64,000 nucleotides of DNA, from assembly GCF_000150955.2 (NCBI RefSeq), contig NC_011673.1:387394-451393 (forward strand), given 5' to 3'. The DNA comes from Phaeodactylum tricornutum CCAP 1055/1. Its lineage: Eukaryota; Bacillariophyta; Bacillariophyceae; Surirellales; Neidiaceae. The position numbers and the translations under genes are program-made. The notes under the pieces are model-generated. The model had not been told where the DNA came from. It saw nothing but the letters and a program-made list of their open reading frames with translations, and made no database searches. Numbering within the stretch: the stretch's first letter is position 1; each line of letters begins with the position of its first letter. Below, one piece after another: positions 56,002 through 64,000 of the stretch.

Positions 56002-57044
56002 CTACTCGAGCCAAGCCACAATTGCAGTTACGTTGTCTGTAGTCCCTCTCCGCAGTGCCTGCTGCACCAAAAACTGTGCAGCATCTTCTCTCTCCCCCGC
56101 AAAGTTCCGCACTAAGTCGACGGCTTCTTTGTCTGTCATGACATCATACAATCCATCGCAGGCGATGATGAGAAAACTGGGTTCAACGGAGCCGCTCTCC
56201 AGTTGAAGGTCTAATTCACGAACCGCCGGGTGCGCAATGACAAAGGTTTTGAAAATGTGATCCCCTAGACTCCGAGTTACAGCCAAAACCCCCATAACTC
56301 GGCCCTTGAAGATGAAGCCACCAGCTTTTTGGATACGAGCTATTTCTTTCGGATCATCCACACGATGGTCTAGCGTCAAACGCGTTGCTTCCCCGTCGTG
56401 ACCTAATACAATCCGAGAGTCTCCGGCATTGGCAGTAAAGATACGGAGTTTCTGGGGAGTGGACGGGTCTCTCTATACATGGTTGCGCCAAATTGAGCGA
56501 GAGCATCCGGAGTGTCAGAGCCATGTAGGAATAGTGAGTCGACTGCAAACTCCTTACGAACGCACCTGTACGAGACATACGGCTACAGTAGCCCCGGATG
56601 TTGTGATCCCTGCGTGTTTCGAATGAATGTCGGCCATAAGAAAGGCCCTTTCAAGCCTGGTGGTGATTGGGGCGTCGTCGGTTTGGTCCGTCAACTCTTG
56701 GGCAACGTGATAGGCCATTCCATGTTCCAGAAAGTCCACCATGTCACGGCCTGTTCCCAAAAATATTGCACAGTAAGCCACTTAGGGGCCACCAAATATG
56801 AAGAAAGGAGTCTCCGCGGATCGTACTTACCGCCGTGTCCATCATACACCGCCAAATACGCCATGTCGGGGTCGGGAGCATTCCACGTGCCAGGGGCGTG
56901 GATAACGTAGCGGTCTTCCATTGTATTCCGTCGAGTCGGGTTCATGGCTTCGGCCGTACTGACCGTCAAGGAGACGAAAGCATCGTCGGCGTGGAGCTGA
57001 CTTGAAACCGGAATGGGGTCTACAGGTATGGGCGTTTCGATCAT
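56002..57044 (-). CDS. PP2C-family protein phosphatase
   Basis: Exons 57044-56831, 56750-56566, 56451-56002 join in frame, 282 residues. All PP2C landmarks are present: RRNTMEDRYVIH (motif 1), the metal-binding YDGHGG split by intron 1, ITTSGATVAVCLVQ, ANAGDSRIVLG, LDHRVDDPKE, GVLAVTRSLGD, and the metal Asp in IACDGLYDVMTDKEAV. Intron 2 falls between CLVQ and KLRIFTANAGD. It hydrolyses phospho-Ser/Thr with Mn/Mg. There is no targeting or transmembrane segment, so it is probably cytosolic or nuclear. The start is the first ATG; a solo LTR-like unit lies only about 105 bp upstream and may have altered its promoter. Confidence 0.93.
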
Positions 57045-57149
57045 GGTCGTTGTCAACTTATAATTTTCGTCTCGGAATGATATTCGAGAACGCTTCGGCA
57101 ATAAAAATGACGGAAGCCCCAACCCTCGATTGTGAATTCCGTTTTCATC

Positions 57150-57562
57150 TGTTGAAAACTCCGGTTTCTTCAGATCTTTTGACTGTCTTAGAGACTAGCT
57201 GACAACAGAGACGTAATAAATAGATTTCCTCTTATTTCTCCTTCACGTTCGATCTACTCTTTCACTACTGACAGTGCTTGTTGTTGTGGTCTTTATTTTA
57301 CTTTTCACTAGTTTTGTTTGCTCTCAAACCTCGCTGTTTGATCGCTAATCTTCCGTATTTACATCGCTTCTGCGATGTACACATTCTTCACTTCTTCATG
57401 TCTTACATTCAATCCGTTATCTCCTTTCATAGGATGATCATATCCCAAACCTCATCGAACATAATAAATTCTGCTCGAGATGAGAGCTCGCTCCTTTCAA
57501 ACCTCTTCATGCGACATGTCGCTTTCTGCCGGACATGTCACACTTGAATGCCAATCTTGACA
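57150..57562. mobile_element. Solo LTR-like element, copy 2
   Basis: A 413-bp unit TGTTGAAAACTCCG .. CCAATCTTGACA flanked by a perfect 6-bp duplication, TTCATC (57144-57149 and 57563-57568). It is homologous over its whole length, same orientation, to 21398-21816; shared blocks include TCTTACATTCAATCCGTTA and GCTCGAGATGAGAGCTCGCT. Divergence between copies is visible throughout (my impression is 15-25%), so both insertions look fairly old. No internal region is attached. Confidence 0.7.
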
Positions 57563-57618
57563 TTCATCGAGATTGTCTTTGTCCCATGTCGTGATCGAAA
57601 AAGAACGATGCTAAAAGT

Positions 57619-58211
57619 CATCGGTCGTCTCTTCGAGACTTCTTCGACGAATCAAAACAACCCATTAACGGCTTGACTCACGTCTGGATTGGACCAATAT
57701 ACATGGCACACATCGCCATAAGCGCAGATAGTCGCGTGTCCAAGCATCAATCAACAAGTTACGTTTCGTTCGGGCTGGAGTATGAGCGTGACCCGCAATC
57801 CGACTACCGAAACAAAGTAGCACTTTGACTACGTGAAGAATTCAATGCCAAAGCAGCGACAACAGAAGCTGCATTGTACACCAACAGAAAGCGCAAGGCC
57901 AAAAACAGGAAGTCGCGGAAATTCTTCTTTCTACATAACTTTAATCTTTCTCGTCTAGTCTCGTCGCGTCGTGCCCTCTCCTTATACAGATTATTATTCG
58001 ACTTTCGATAGTCCGTCGGTTCACAGTCGGCACAATTTTCTCACATCCGTGTCGACAACTCTTCTTTGCCGTATGCACTTGTGCACCCTTGTTGATACAG
58101 GCTTGGATTGGCAACAAGAAGCATTTCTCGGGATTTCCTCGAATCAACATATTTACAGTCAGCTTTAGTACTCCAGCATCGCTATTTTGTCTTGCTACAC
58201 CGCCCCAAAGC
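57619..58211 (+). repeat. Duplicate of the phytoene synthase 5' region (direct repeat, unit 1)
   Basis: Nearly 600 bp that align along their whole length with 59758-60367, in the same orientation. Shared landmarks: CATCGGTCGTC at the left edge, CCAAGCATCAATCAAC, AGCGACAACAGAAGCTGCAT, GGCTTGGATTGGCAACAAGA and CTACTCCAACATCGCT-type sequence at the right edge. In unit 2 this stretch is the promoter, 5' UTR and first 55 or so codons of phytoene synthase; here the same DNA runs straight into a methyltransferase frame. The PSY start codon is not conserved in this unit, and a net 2-nt difference follows it. Confidence 0.85.
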
Positions 58212-58223
58212 GTCGGACTAAGC

Positions 58224-58973
58224 ATGGATTGTGGCGGAGATTTCACCGATAGACTTTTTAGTCGTGTCGCTAATTTTGAAGGTTTAAAAGCACTGGATAT
58301 CGGATGTGGGACAGGCGATATAGCCTTTCGACTTGCGGAATTGGTTGGAGCAAACGGACATGTGACGGCCATTGATATCAATCGTGATGCACTTGAGGTT
58401 GCTAAAGGGCGAGCCAGTGACCGCGATCTGAAGAATATCAATTTTAAAGCTGAAAGCATCGAAGATTTGGCACAATCTGAATACAAATTTGATATTGTGA
58501 CCTGCCGCAGAGTATTGATGTATTTGCCTAACCAAGTGGAATCCATGCGTATTGTGCGCAATGCGCTTAAACCCAATGGTCGTTTGTTGATACAGGAACA
58601 TGATGCAACCGTCATGCAATCCAGTGTGAACTTGCCCCTTCATGCAAAAGCACGAGCGTGGATATGGGATACAGTCAAAGCAGAGGGCGCGAACCTAGGA
58701 ACAGGTTTCGACCTCTACAGCATTCTTGCTGACGCAGGGTTTGCACACTGTGAGATTATGGTGGAGGCTGTTGTCGAGACGCCAGCCCAGACCTCACAAA
58801 CGGTGAACATTGTAAGAGCATTGATTCCGCGCATCGTTAAAGCGGAAGTGGCGACAGAAGAGGAGATACAAGTCGAAACGCTAGAAAACAGGCTGATTGC
58901 TGAGAGAAAAGAGAAGAATGCAACTTTTGTTAAAGAACTTGTGTTTGGAGCAATTGCTCATAATGGGAATTAG
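58224..58973 (+). CDS. Class I SAM-dependent methyltransferase, probably of bacterial origin
   Basis: 249 residues from the first in-frame ATG (MDCGGDFTDRLFSRVANFEG). SAM motif I is ALDIGCGTGDIAFRLAEL, the acidic loop is TAIDINRDALEVAKGRA, followed by DIVTCRRVLMYLPNQVESM and LKPNGRLLIQEHDA; the C-terminal half has the bacterial-type LENRLIAERKEKN helix. The substrate is unknown (UbiE/Menaquinone-type fold). Base use is AT-richer than neighbouring host genes and there is no intron, both in line with transfer. The frame continues upstream through the duplicated PSY presequence (AWIGNKKHFSG, SLFCLATPPQS-like) without any ATG, so as read the protein starts at 58224 without the presequence unless splicing brings in an upstream start. 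Confidence 0.8.
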   Translation: MDCGGDFTDRLFSRVANFEGLKALDIGCGTGDIAFRLAELVGANGHVTAIDINRDALEVAKGRASDRDLKNINFKAESIEDLAQSEYKFDIVTCRRVLMYLPNQVESMRIVRNALKPNGRLLIQEHDATVMQSSVNLPLHAKARAWIWDTVKAEGANLGTGFDLYSILADAGFAHCEIMVEAVVETPAQTSQTVNIVRALIPRIVKAEVATEEEIQVETLENRLIAERKEKNATFVKELVFGAIAHNGN

Positions 58974-59757
58974 AACATTATGGACATTGACGACCTAGCC
59001 CGTTTGTCAGAGCGAGCTCATACAATTGACATTTGACACAGAGAATATCCACTTTTTGGGATGAGCAGGGGTGAAAATTACATTATTTGGGAAAAAATGC
59101 ACTGATTCTAACATAAACCTTTTATTTTACATATCCAAGTAACTTTTAAGTAGCTGTAAATCCATATGCTGTGGTTAAGCATGAAGATCAATTAAAATAT
59201 TCTGTTCTATCTAACATAAAAGCTTTCGTTCTGCTTTCCGTTAGACCGCCCAGCGCCAAAACAGTATGACTGACAAATTAAGGCAAACTTTACGAAAGGC
59301 ATGAAGATACCCTTAGGAAAAAAAGATACTTCGAATCAATTCAACATTCCCAAATAGTGGTTTTTTCACCCTTGCTCATCCTAGATTTCAATTAGTGAAT
59401 TTTCTCATATACTATTAATTTTCGCTTCTAACTGAACTGTAGATTATAAGATGTATCAACCAAAAAAGGTGCAGCGGGTAAACACCTGTTTACGGTTAGT
59501 GGATTTGACATGGTCTGAGCACCCGTTTAGCGTCCTTGTCCGACAGAATTCTTTTGTGAATGAGTAGCACCTAATATATGTCGTGGTTAAAACAGAACGA
59601 CAAAAAATGGACATGTCATACGTCATTCAACAATCCTAGATAAAAATGACTTTTCACAGAATGATTTCGAGAGCGTCCATCCAATTATTAATGTAATAAC
59701 AAAGAACCGCATACTGCCTCATATCTCATATGACTCACGTCAGTTTCAGTCAGGGCC
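58974..59757. other. Spacer between methyltransferase and PSY repeat unit
   Basis: AT-rich, holds the MITE at 59043-59404. No other gene is seen. Confidence 0.5.
59043..59404. mobile_element. MITE, copy B
   Basis: A 362-bp, AT-rich, non-coding unit. The left end GAATATCCACTTTTTGGGAT continues GAGCAGGGGTGAAAATTACA and TTATTTGGGAA. The right end in reverse complement gives GAAAATTCACT, then GGATGAGCAAGGGTGAAAAA and ACTATTTGGGAA. The left arm is almost identical to the right arm of copy A at 10133-10466. The target duplication is not evident, and the right arm has extra bases compared with the left. Confidence 0.75.
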
Positions 59758-60367
59758 CATCGGTCGTCCTTTCGAGACTTCTTGGACCAACCAAAACAAC
59801 CCATCAAAAGCCGCACTCACGTCAGGATTGGTTCAACATACATGGCACACAACGCAGTAAGCGCAGATTGTCGTGTGTCCAAGCATCAATCAACCAGGTA
59901 CGTTTCGTTTGGGCTGGAACCAAGTATCAGCAAAAGTGACCCGCAATCCGGCAACCGAAAGAACTTGAGTGGGAGTAGCACTTTAACTGCGTGAAGAATT
60001 CAAGGCCAAAGCAGCGACAACAGAAGCTGCATTGTACACTATCAAAAAGCACAAAGCCAAAACAGCAAGTCGCGGAAGTTCTTTTTTTGAGCTCTAATCC
60101 GCCTCGTCTCGTCTCTTCGCACCTTGCCCTCTTCTCTCCTTGTACAGATTATATTTCGTCTCTCGATATTCCGTCAATTCACAGTTAGCACAATTGTCTC
60201 ATGAAAGTTTCGACAAAGCTCTGTTATGCGGTATGCACCTGTGCACCCCTGTTGACACGGGCTTGGATTGGCAACAAGATGCATTTCTCGGGGGTTCCTG
60301 GAACGAACACCTACGGCTTAAGTACTCCAACATCGCTTTTTTCTCTGGCGACGCCGCCTCAAAGTTC
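59758..60367 (+). repeat. Phytoene synthase promoter/5' region (direct repeat, unit 2)
   Basis: The second member of the direct duplication (see 57619-58211), about 2.15 kb downstream of the first. It covers roughly 440 bp of upstream sequence plus about the first 55 codons of phytoene synthase. The homology ends within the codons for ATPPQS. Confidence 0.85.
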
Positions 60368-61809
60368 TGGGAAGAGCAGCAGTGCAGCGCAAAAATCCCA
60401 ACAGCATGAACAAATAGAGATGGGACGTGTCTTGGAAGGAGGACAGGTGATTGACTTTTCCTCCGTCAAGGCCTCATCCCACGCCGAACATGCTTTAGCG
60501 CAAGCCCGACATCACTTGCTGCAAAAATCTCCCTCACCAACCTGGGATGGGCGTACTATTTTAGGGATTAACGACGATGTGATTGCCGAAGTCGGGCACG
60601 ATTTGGGTACTTTTTGCACTTCGGCACAAGTGCAAGAAGTCGCAGCCTACTTGCGTTCGCAAGCACCGGCCGGGCTCTTCGAACCCTTGCCCAAACATCT
60701 ACAACCTCAAACTGACAACGCTCCTTCCCTGGATTCCTCTCTGGTTAGTTCGAACGATAGTGCAGAAACTTTAAAGTATCGCGAAATCATGGCCCAGGCA
60801 TATTTTGAATCCGGTGAAGTCACGAGCGCGTTTGCCAAAACTTTTTACATGGGCACCATGTTGCTGGACGAACCAGCCCGCGAAGCCATTTGGGCCGTCT
60901 ATGTTTGGTGTCGACGAACGGATGAAATTGTTGATGCTCCGCGTGATGATGGAGACGACATGCTGGAAGACCTGTCGTCGTGGGAATTGCGATTGGAGCG
61001 TTTGTGGCAATACGGACAAGTACAGGATGTCTTTGACCTGTGCTTGCTAGATCTTCGAATCCAGTATCCCACCTTGGACATTACGCCATTTATGGACATG
61101 ATCCGCGGTATGCTGATGGATGTTCCCGAGCTGGGTGTGGACCGGTACGAGGCGTTTGATGAGCTGCACTTGTATTGCTACCGCGTTGCAGGCACAGTAG
61201 GATTGATGAGTCTACCTGTTTTTGGATGTGCTGACGGATTCAACGATGAAGTGGCAAGGTAAGGGGAACAACAAATATTATGTGCGAATATTCGTTTTAC
61301 GTTGGTTTTGGTCTGACATTTTGCAAATATTTTTATTCTTGTCTCGCAGAGAACCAGCACTGTCACTGGGCGTGGCGTTCCAATTGACGAACATTCTGCG
61401 CGACGTAGGCGAAGATGCTAGTGAACGAGGGCGCGTGTATTTGCCGCAGGAAGACCTTCGTCGCTTCGGCGTTACAGAGGAGCAGATTTTTGCCCAAAAA
61501 GTGGACGAAAACTATATCAACATGATGAAATTCCAAATCGCCCGTGCCCGCATGTATTACGAACGGGCACGAAGAGGTGTATTCATGCTGGCCCCGGAAT
61601 CGCGTCTGCCCGTTCAATCGTCTTTGGATGCTTACGGTCGTATTCTCGACAAAATTGAAGCCAACGGATACGACTCGTTGACTAAGCGCGCGTATGTGGA
61701 TAAGTGGGAAAAGCTGTCCATAATACCGTTTTCTTGGTACCGGACGCAAGACATTTCTCAATGGCTGCCACTTCCCGGCGATCGCCCGGTCCAATTGGAT
61801 CAAGTATGA
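60201..61809 (+). CDS. PSY: Phytoene synthase
   Basis: Exons 60201-61258 and 61350-61809 (91-bp intron GTAAGG..TCGCAG) give 505 residues. It condenses two GGPP to phytoene, the first committed step of carotenoid (fucoxanthin) synthesis in the plastid. Family features: SAFAKTFYMGT, the first Asp-rich motif in RRTDEIVDAP, YRVAGTVGLM, GVAFQLTNILRD followed by the second Asp-rich motif DVGEDASERGRVYLP, and the FSWYRT stretch near the end. About 190 residues precede the catalytic domain; the first 55 are presumed targeting sequence (MKVSTKLCYAVCTCAPLLTR ..) although a classic ASAFAP site is not obvious. Its own 5' region is duplicated upstream of the methyltransferase. Confidence 0.96.
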
Positions 61810-62037
61810 AAAATGTGTCCAAAACTAGAATTTGTTTGATAATTCCTCTCGCCCAGCGATTTAGCGTTGTTTATTTGCAACCACGAAATATCCACACCAG
61901 AACAGCATTTACTTCTACAACTTGACTGTCGTCACGTTAAGACAATTATTCTGAACTTAAGGTATAATGTTCAATATTACAATTCCCAGTACTCCCGTTT
62001 TTTCGGAGACAGCTTCTAAATTTTATTATGACTTGTG

Positions 62038-62829
62038 CTACAAGATTGGCGGTACTGGCGATTGCGTTCGAGTAGAAAGACACACGCGCCGTTGTACACC
62101 GTCGAATACGCGCTTCAGCAAGACAAATTGAGTGCGACGAACTTCCCGAATTTTTCGCAGCAAACCTTTGTGCTCCCGCTCAATGGTGCTCAAGTTCACC
62201 AGCGCCACGCCATGCTGGTACTCTAAAACAGATCGCCGTGCAAAGGTGTCCTGATTCCAATGGCATTTAAACAACGCTAGGCCTGTTGTTGATTTCGACA
62301 GTATTTGTTCCAATTGGTCCTGAAAGCTATGTACCTCAATAGCGGCTTGTAAAACATGGTGTCGCATTGTGAGCTCCTGCACACGACGGTTTCGGATGTT
62401 GTGCTCCAGTTTCAAAAGTTTTCCTGCGTATATGCCCCAGCTTTGCTGACAGCTTGTGGATTCTTGGCGAAAGTGTCGATCCTGATAATGCTCAAACCCT
62501 TTATCAAGGACTGAGATAACGTAACGTCTATTTTGGTTGCATGCGGCGTCGTAGCATTCGCAACGACTCATTTGTTCTTCCACAATGATGCGGGCGCTTT
62601 CGTCTTCCAAATAGCCGGTCCCGTCCAGCAAAAGGGCCTCGGGATGATTGGTCAAGAAAGTTTCAACTTCGGCGACTCCCGCATTGACAGAACAGAGGAA
62701 ACAGAGGGCCGTGTGGAGTGCCTGAACCTCATTCAGGGAGTCTTCTATCGCTTTGCTTTCTACTCTTTCAATTACTCCGATGCCATCCAGTGCTGCCAAA
62801 TTCTTCATCTTATAATCGAATTCTACCAT
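62038..62829 (-). CDS. Hypothetical helical protein
   Basis: A 263-residue ORF from the ATG at 62829, single exon. Mostly alpha-helical and charged: a Cys-containing N-terminal part (CFLCSVNAGVAEVETFL, CECYDAACNQNRRY) and a long amphipathic C-terminal half (EHNIRNRRVQELTMRHHVLQ, TIEREHKGLLRKIREVRRTQ) that could form a coiled coil. No signal peptide or transmembrane segment, and no family recognised. It is convergent with PSY, 228 bp between stops. Confidence 0.65.
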   Translation of the reverse strand: MVEFDYKMKNLAALDGIGVIERVESKAIEDSLNEVQALHTALCFLCSVNAGVAEVETFLTNHPEALLLDGTGYLEDESARIIVEEQMSRCECYDAACNQNRRYVISVLDKGFEHYQDRHFRQESTSCQQSWGIYAGKLLKLEHNIRNRRVQELTMRHHVLQAAIEVHSFQDQLEQILSKSTTGLALFKCHWNQDTFARRSVLEYQHGVALVNLSTIEREHKGLLRKIREVRRTQFVLLKRVFDGVQRRVCLSTRTQSPVPPIL

Positions 62830-63116
62830 TGTCTCTATGCCACGGGCGATTGGCTCCGTAAAATAAACTTTATGCTCAAAACTTGTCTAAGCGCCGACTA
62901 CTCAAACTGACACCAGACGTTTATCGAGTAGCATCCGTTGGTTCGCACAGGCAATCCGAAGGACTAGCCGTTGAGGTACACAAAAGACACAAGTCGTACA
63001 ACGAATCCCCCTTCATCAAAAATGTCAAAGATGGGAATCCCACAAGAATGACCAGCGACGCACCGCCACTGCTACTCTGGTTTCGCGACAGCGGTGATGC
63101 TGTCGGAGAAAGTAGG

Positions 63117-63575
63117 TCATGTGATGTTGAGCAATTCGGCCCTAAAGATCAATACGGCATCGGCCGGAATTCGGGGTGGACAGCCGGCGTGACCGTAGGC
63201 GAAAAAGCTCGGGATGGTAATTTCGGCGGTTTCCCCCACCGTCATTTTCTGGACCGCCACATCCAAACCCAACAGAATCTCCTTTTGGCCTACCGTATAT
63301 TTAAGTGGCAAAGCTCGATCTCTCGAGCTATCAACCTTGCTACCGTCCTCTAAACATGCCTCGTAGTGAATCTACAACAGATGTTGTACATTCACGGGTC
63401 AGGAAAATAGGTTATGGATCACGATGCAACAGAATGTACTGTGTTCACATACCACACAAACGTCGCCTTTCTTCGGATACTTTGTTCCCGTTCCTTTCTT
63501 CATTGTACGAATAAGGACACCTGGGCCTTGAAGCCGAGCCTCGGTAGCCGCGGGATCCGGAGGATGGTTCGCCAT
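63117..63575 (-). CDS. FKBP-type peptidyl-prolyl isomerase (single domain)
   Basis: Exons 63575-63453 and 63371-63117 (81-bp intron GTATGT..TTGTAG) give 125 residues, close to FKBP12 plus a short N-terminus (MANHPPDPAATEARLQGPGV). The fold follows FKBP12: KKGTGTKYPKKGDVCV, HYEACLEDGSKVDSSRDRAL (catalytic-pocket Asp kept), YTVGQKEILLGLDVAVQKMT, and FAYGHAGCPPRIPADAVLIF (pocket Tyr kept). The pocket-floor Trp of FKBP12 (VIRGW) is Leu here (ILLGL), so FK506 affinity and activity may be low. Cytosolic by absence of a leader. Confidence 0.9.
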
Positions 63576-63894
63576 TGTGCCGCCACAAATCACAATATTT
63601 TGTGTGACAGCGATATATAGAATGGGACCGCAAACGTGTTTTTTTGCAAAGGGTTTTGGAGGAAAACCCGGATATAAAGCGTTCACTGTCACAATATATC
63701 GATCGTATTGTTAGGCGTCTATGCTTTACGTGAACGATCGACGATAGGCTTTTGGATACAAGAGTAGGAAGTAAACATAACAGTGAATCGGAGCGAGTAA
63801 ACTGGAACTGATTCTAAATTTCGGATCGAAACATCTCGCCACATCTTTCCTCACTCGTTTTTTCTGGCGCTGGAACCAAGTTTCGTTCGATATC
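63576..63894. promoter_or_regulatory. Divergent promoter region (FKBP / right-edge gene)
   Basis: About 320 bp; no specific element identified. Confidence 0.3.
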
Positions 63895-64000
63895 ATGCGG
63901 AGACCCGTCTTCGGCAGTCATCTCGAGGAGGACAGCGAGCTGCCTACGTTTGGAAACAATGAGAATGACAACAGCACTATTCCGCAGCGCCGATCTAATT
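63895..64000 (+). CDS. N-terminus of an unidentified gene (runs off right edge)
   Basis: An ATG at 63895 opens 35 codons to the window end (MRRPVFGSHLEEDSELPTFG .. IPQRRS), polar and acidic. It lies head to head with FKBP at a plausible distance. Too short to identify. Confidence 0.4.
   Translation, partial: MRRPVFGSHLEEDSELPTFGNNENDNSTIPQRRSN

Noticed and set aside
58073-58168. Short frame MHLCTLVDTGLDWQQ.. in the duplicated PSY region as an alternative start for the methyltransferase
   Set aside because: It is out of phase with the methyltransferase and stops before it; the same frame exists in the PSY unit as a shadow.
1-64000. CRISPR arrays, bacterial operons, rRNA and tRNA genes
   Set aside because: No regularly spaced repeats, no operon layout, and no cloverleaf found by eye; a tRNA scan could still find one I missed.

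Overview
The window is nuclear DNA from a pennate diatom, most like Phaeodactylum. The evidence is compact, mostly single- or few-exon genes with introns of about 50-110 bp and GT..AG ends; a plastid EF-G whose first exon encodes a signal peptide ending in the diatom-type NA|FAP cleavage motif; a nuclear phytoene synthase; and several stramenopile-style domain fusions. There is no bacterial operon structure. All splice models below were made by hand from reading frames, splice consensus and alignment to remembered family sequences. No search or RNA evidence was used.

Layout. 1-0.2 kb: the start of a possible retroelement gag-like ORF leaving the left edge. 1.5-4 kb: divergent ABITRAM/FAM206-like and Sua5/YrdC genes. 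4.8-12.8 kb: three paralogous genes, each with a variant FYVE-type zinc finger, an ankyrin-like middle and a C-terminal RING; one has a 28-nt microexon. 13.4-18 kb: a basic chromo/Tudor-like protein, prefoldin 5 and casein kinase 2 beta. 18.4-23.1 kb: plastid EF-G and a TRIC-type channel. 23.3-30.6 kb: Pumilio, then a tail-to-tail pair, MOCS3/UBA4 and an RluA-type pseudouridine synthase. 31.9-35.8 kb: a DENND4-like DENN-PPR protein. 35.9-39.5 kb: gene-poor DNA with decayed gene pieces. 39.6-48 kb: a 2657-residue CHD-type remodeller with HMG box, three bromodomains, PHD, two chromodomain-like blocks and a PDZ-like domain. 48.1-51.2 kb: a large, probably dually acylated protein of unknown function. 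52.5-57 kb: an extended cyclophilin, a broken or badly modelled gene, and a PP2C phosphatase. 57-62 kb: the most unusual locus. About 0.6 kb of phytoene synthase 5' DNA, including most of its presequence, occurs a second time directly upstream of an AT-richer, bacterial-looking methyltransferase ORF. 62-64 kb: a hypothetical protein, an FKBP and the start of another gene.

Repeats. Two copies of a TG..CA unit of about 415 bp, each with its own perfect 6-bp target duplication, look like solo LTRs (21.4 and 57.2 kb). Two copies of a MITE of about 340-360 bp share terminal inverted repeats (10.1 and 59.0 kb). The 57.1-60.4 kb stretch therefore holds a solo LTR, a MITE and a direct duplication around one foreign-looking gene.

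Functional themes. Several genes are translation or tRNA-modification functions (Sua5 for t6A, MOCS3 for sulfur transfer to tRNA and Urm1, an RluA enzyme, EF-G, Pumilio). Others serve signalling or membrane traffic (FYVE-RING trio, DENN, PP2C, CK2 beta), chromatin (CHD-like), and plastid carotenoid synthesis (PSY).
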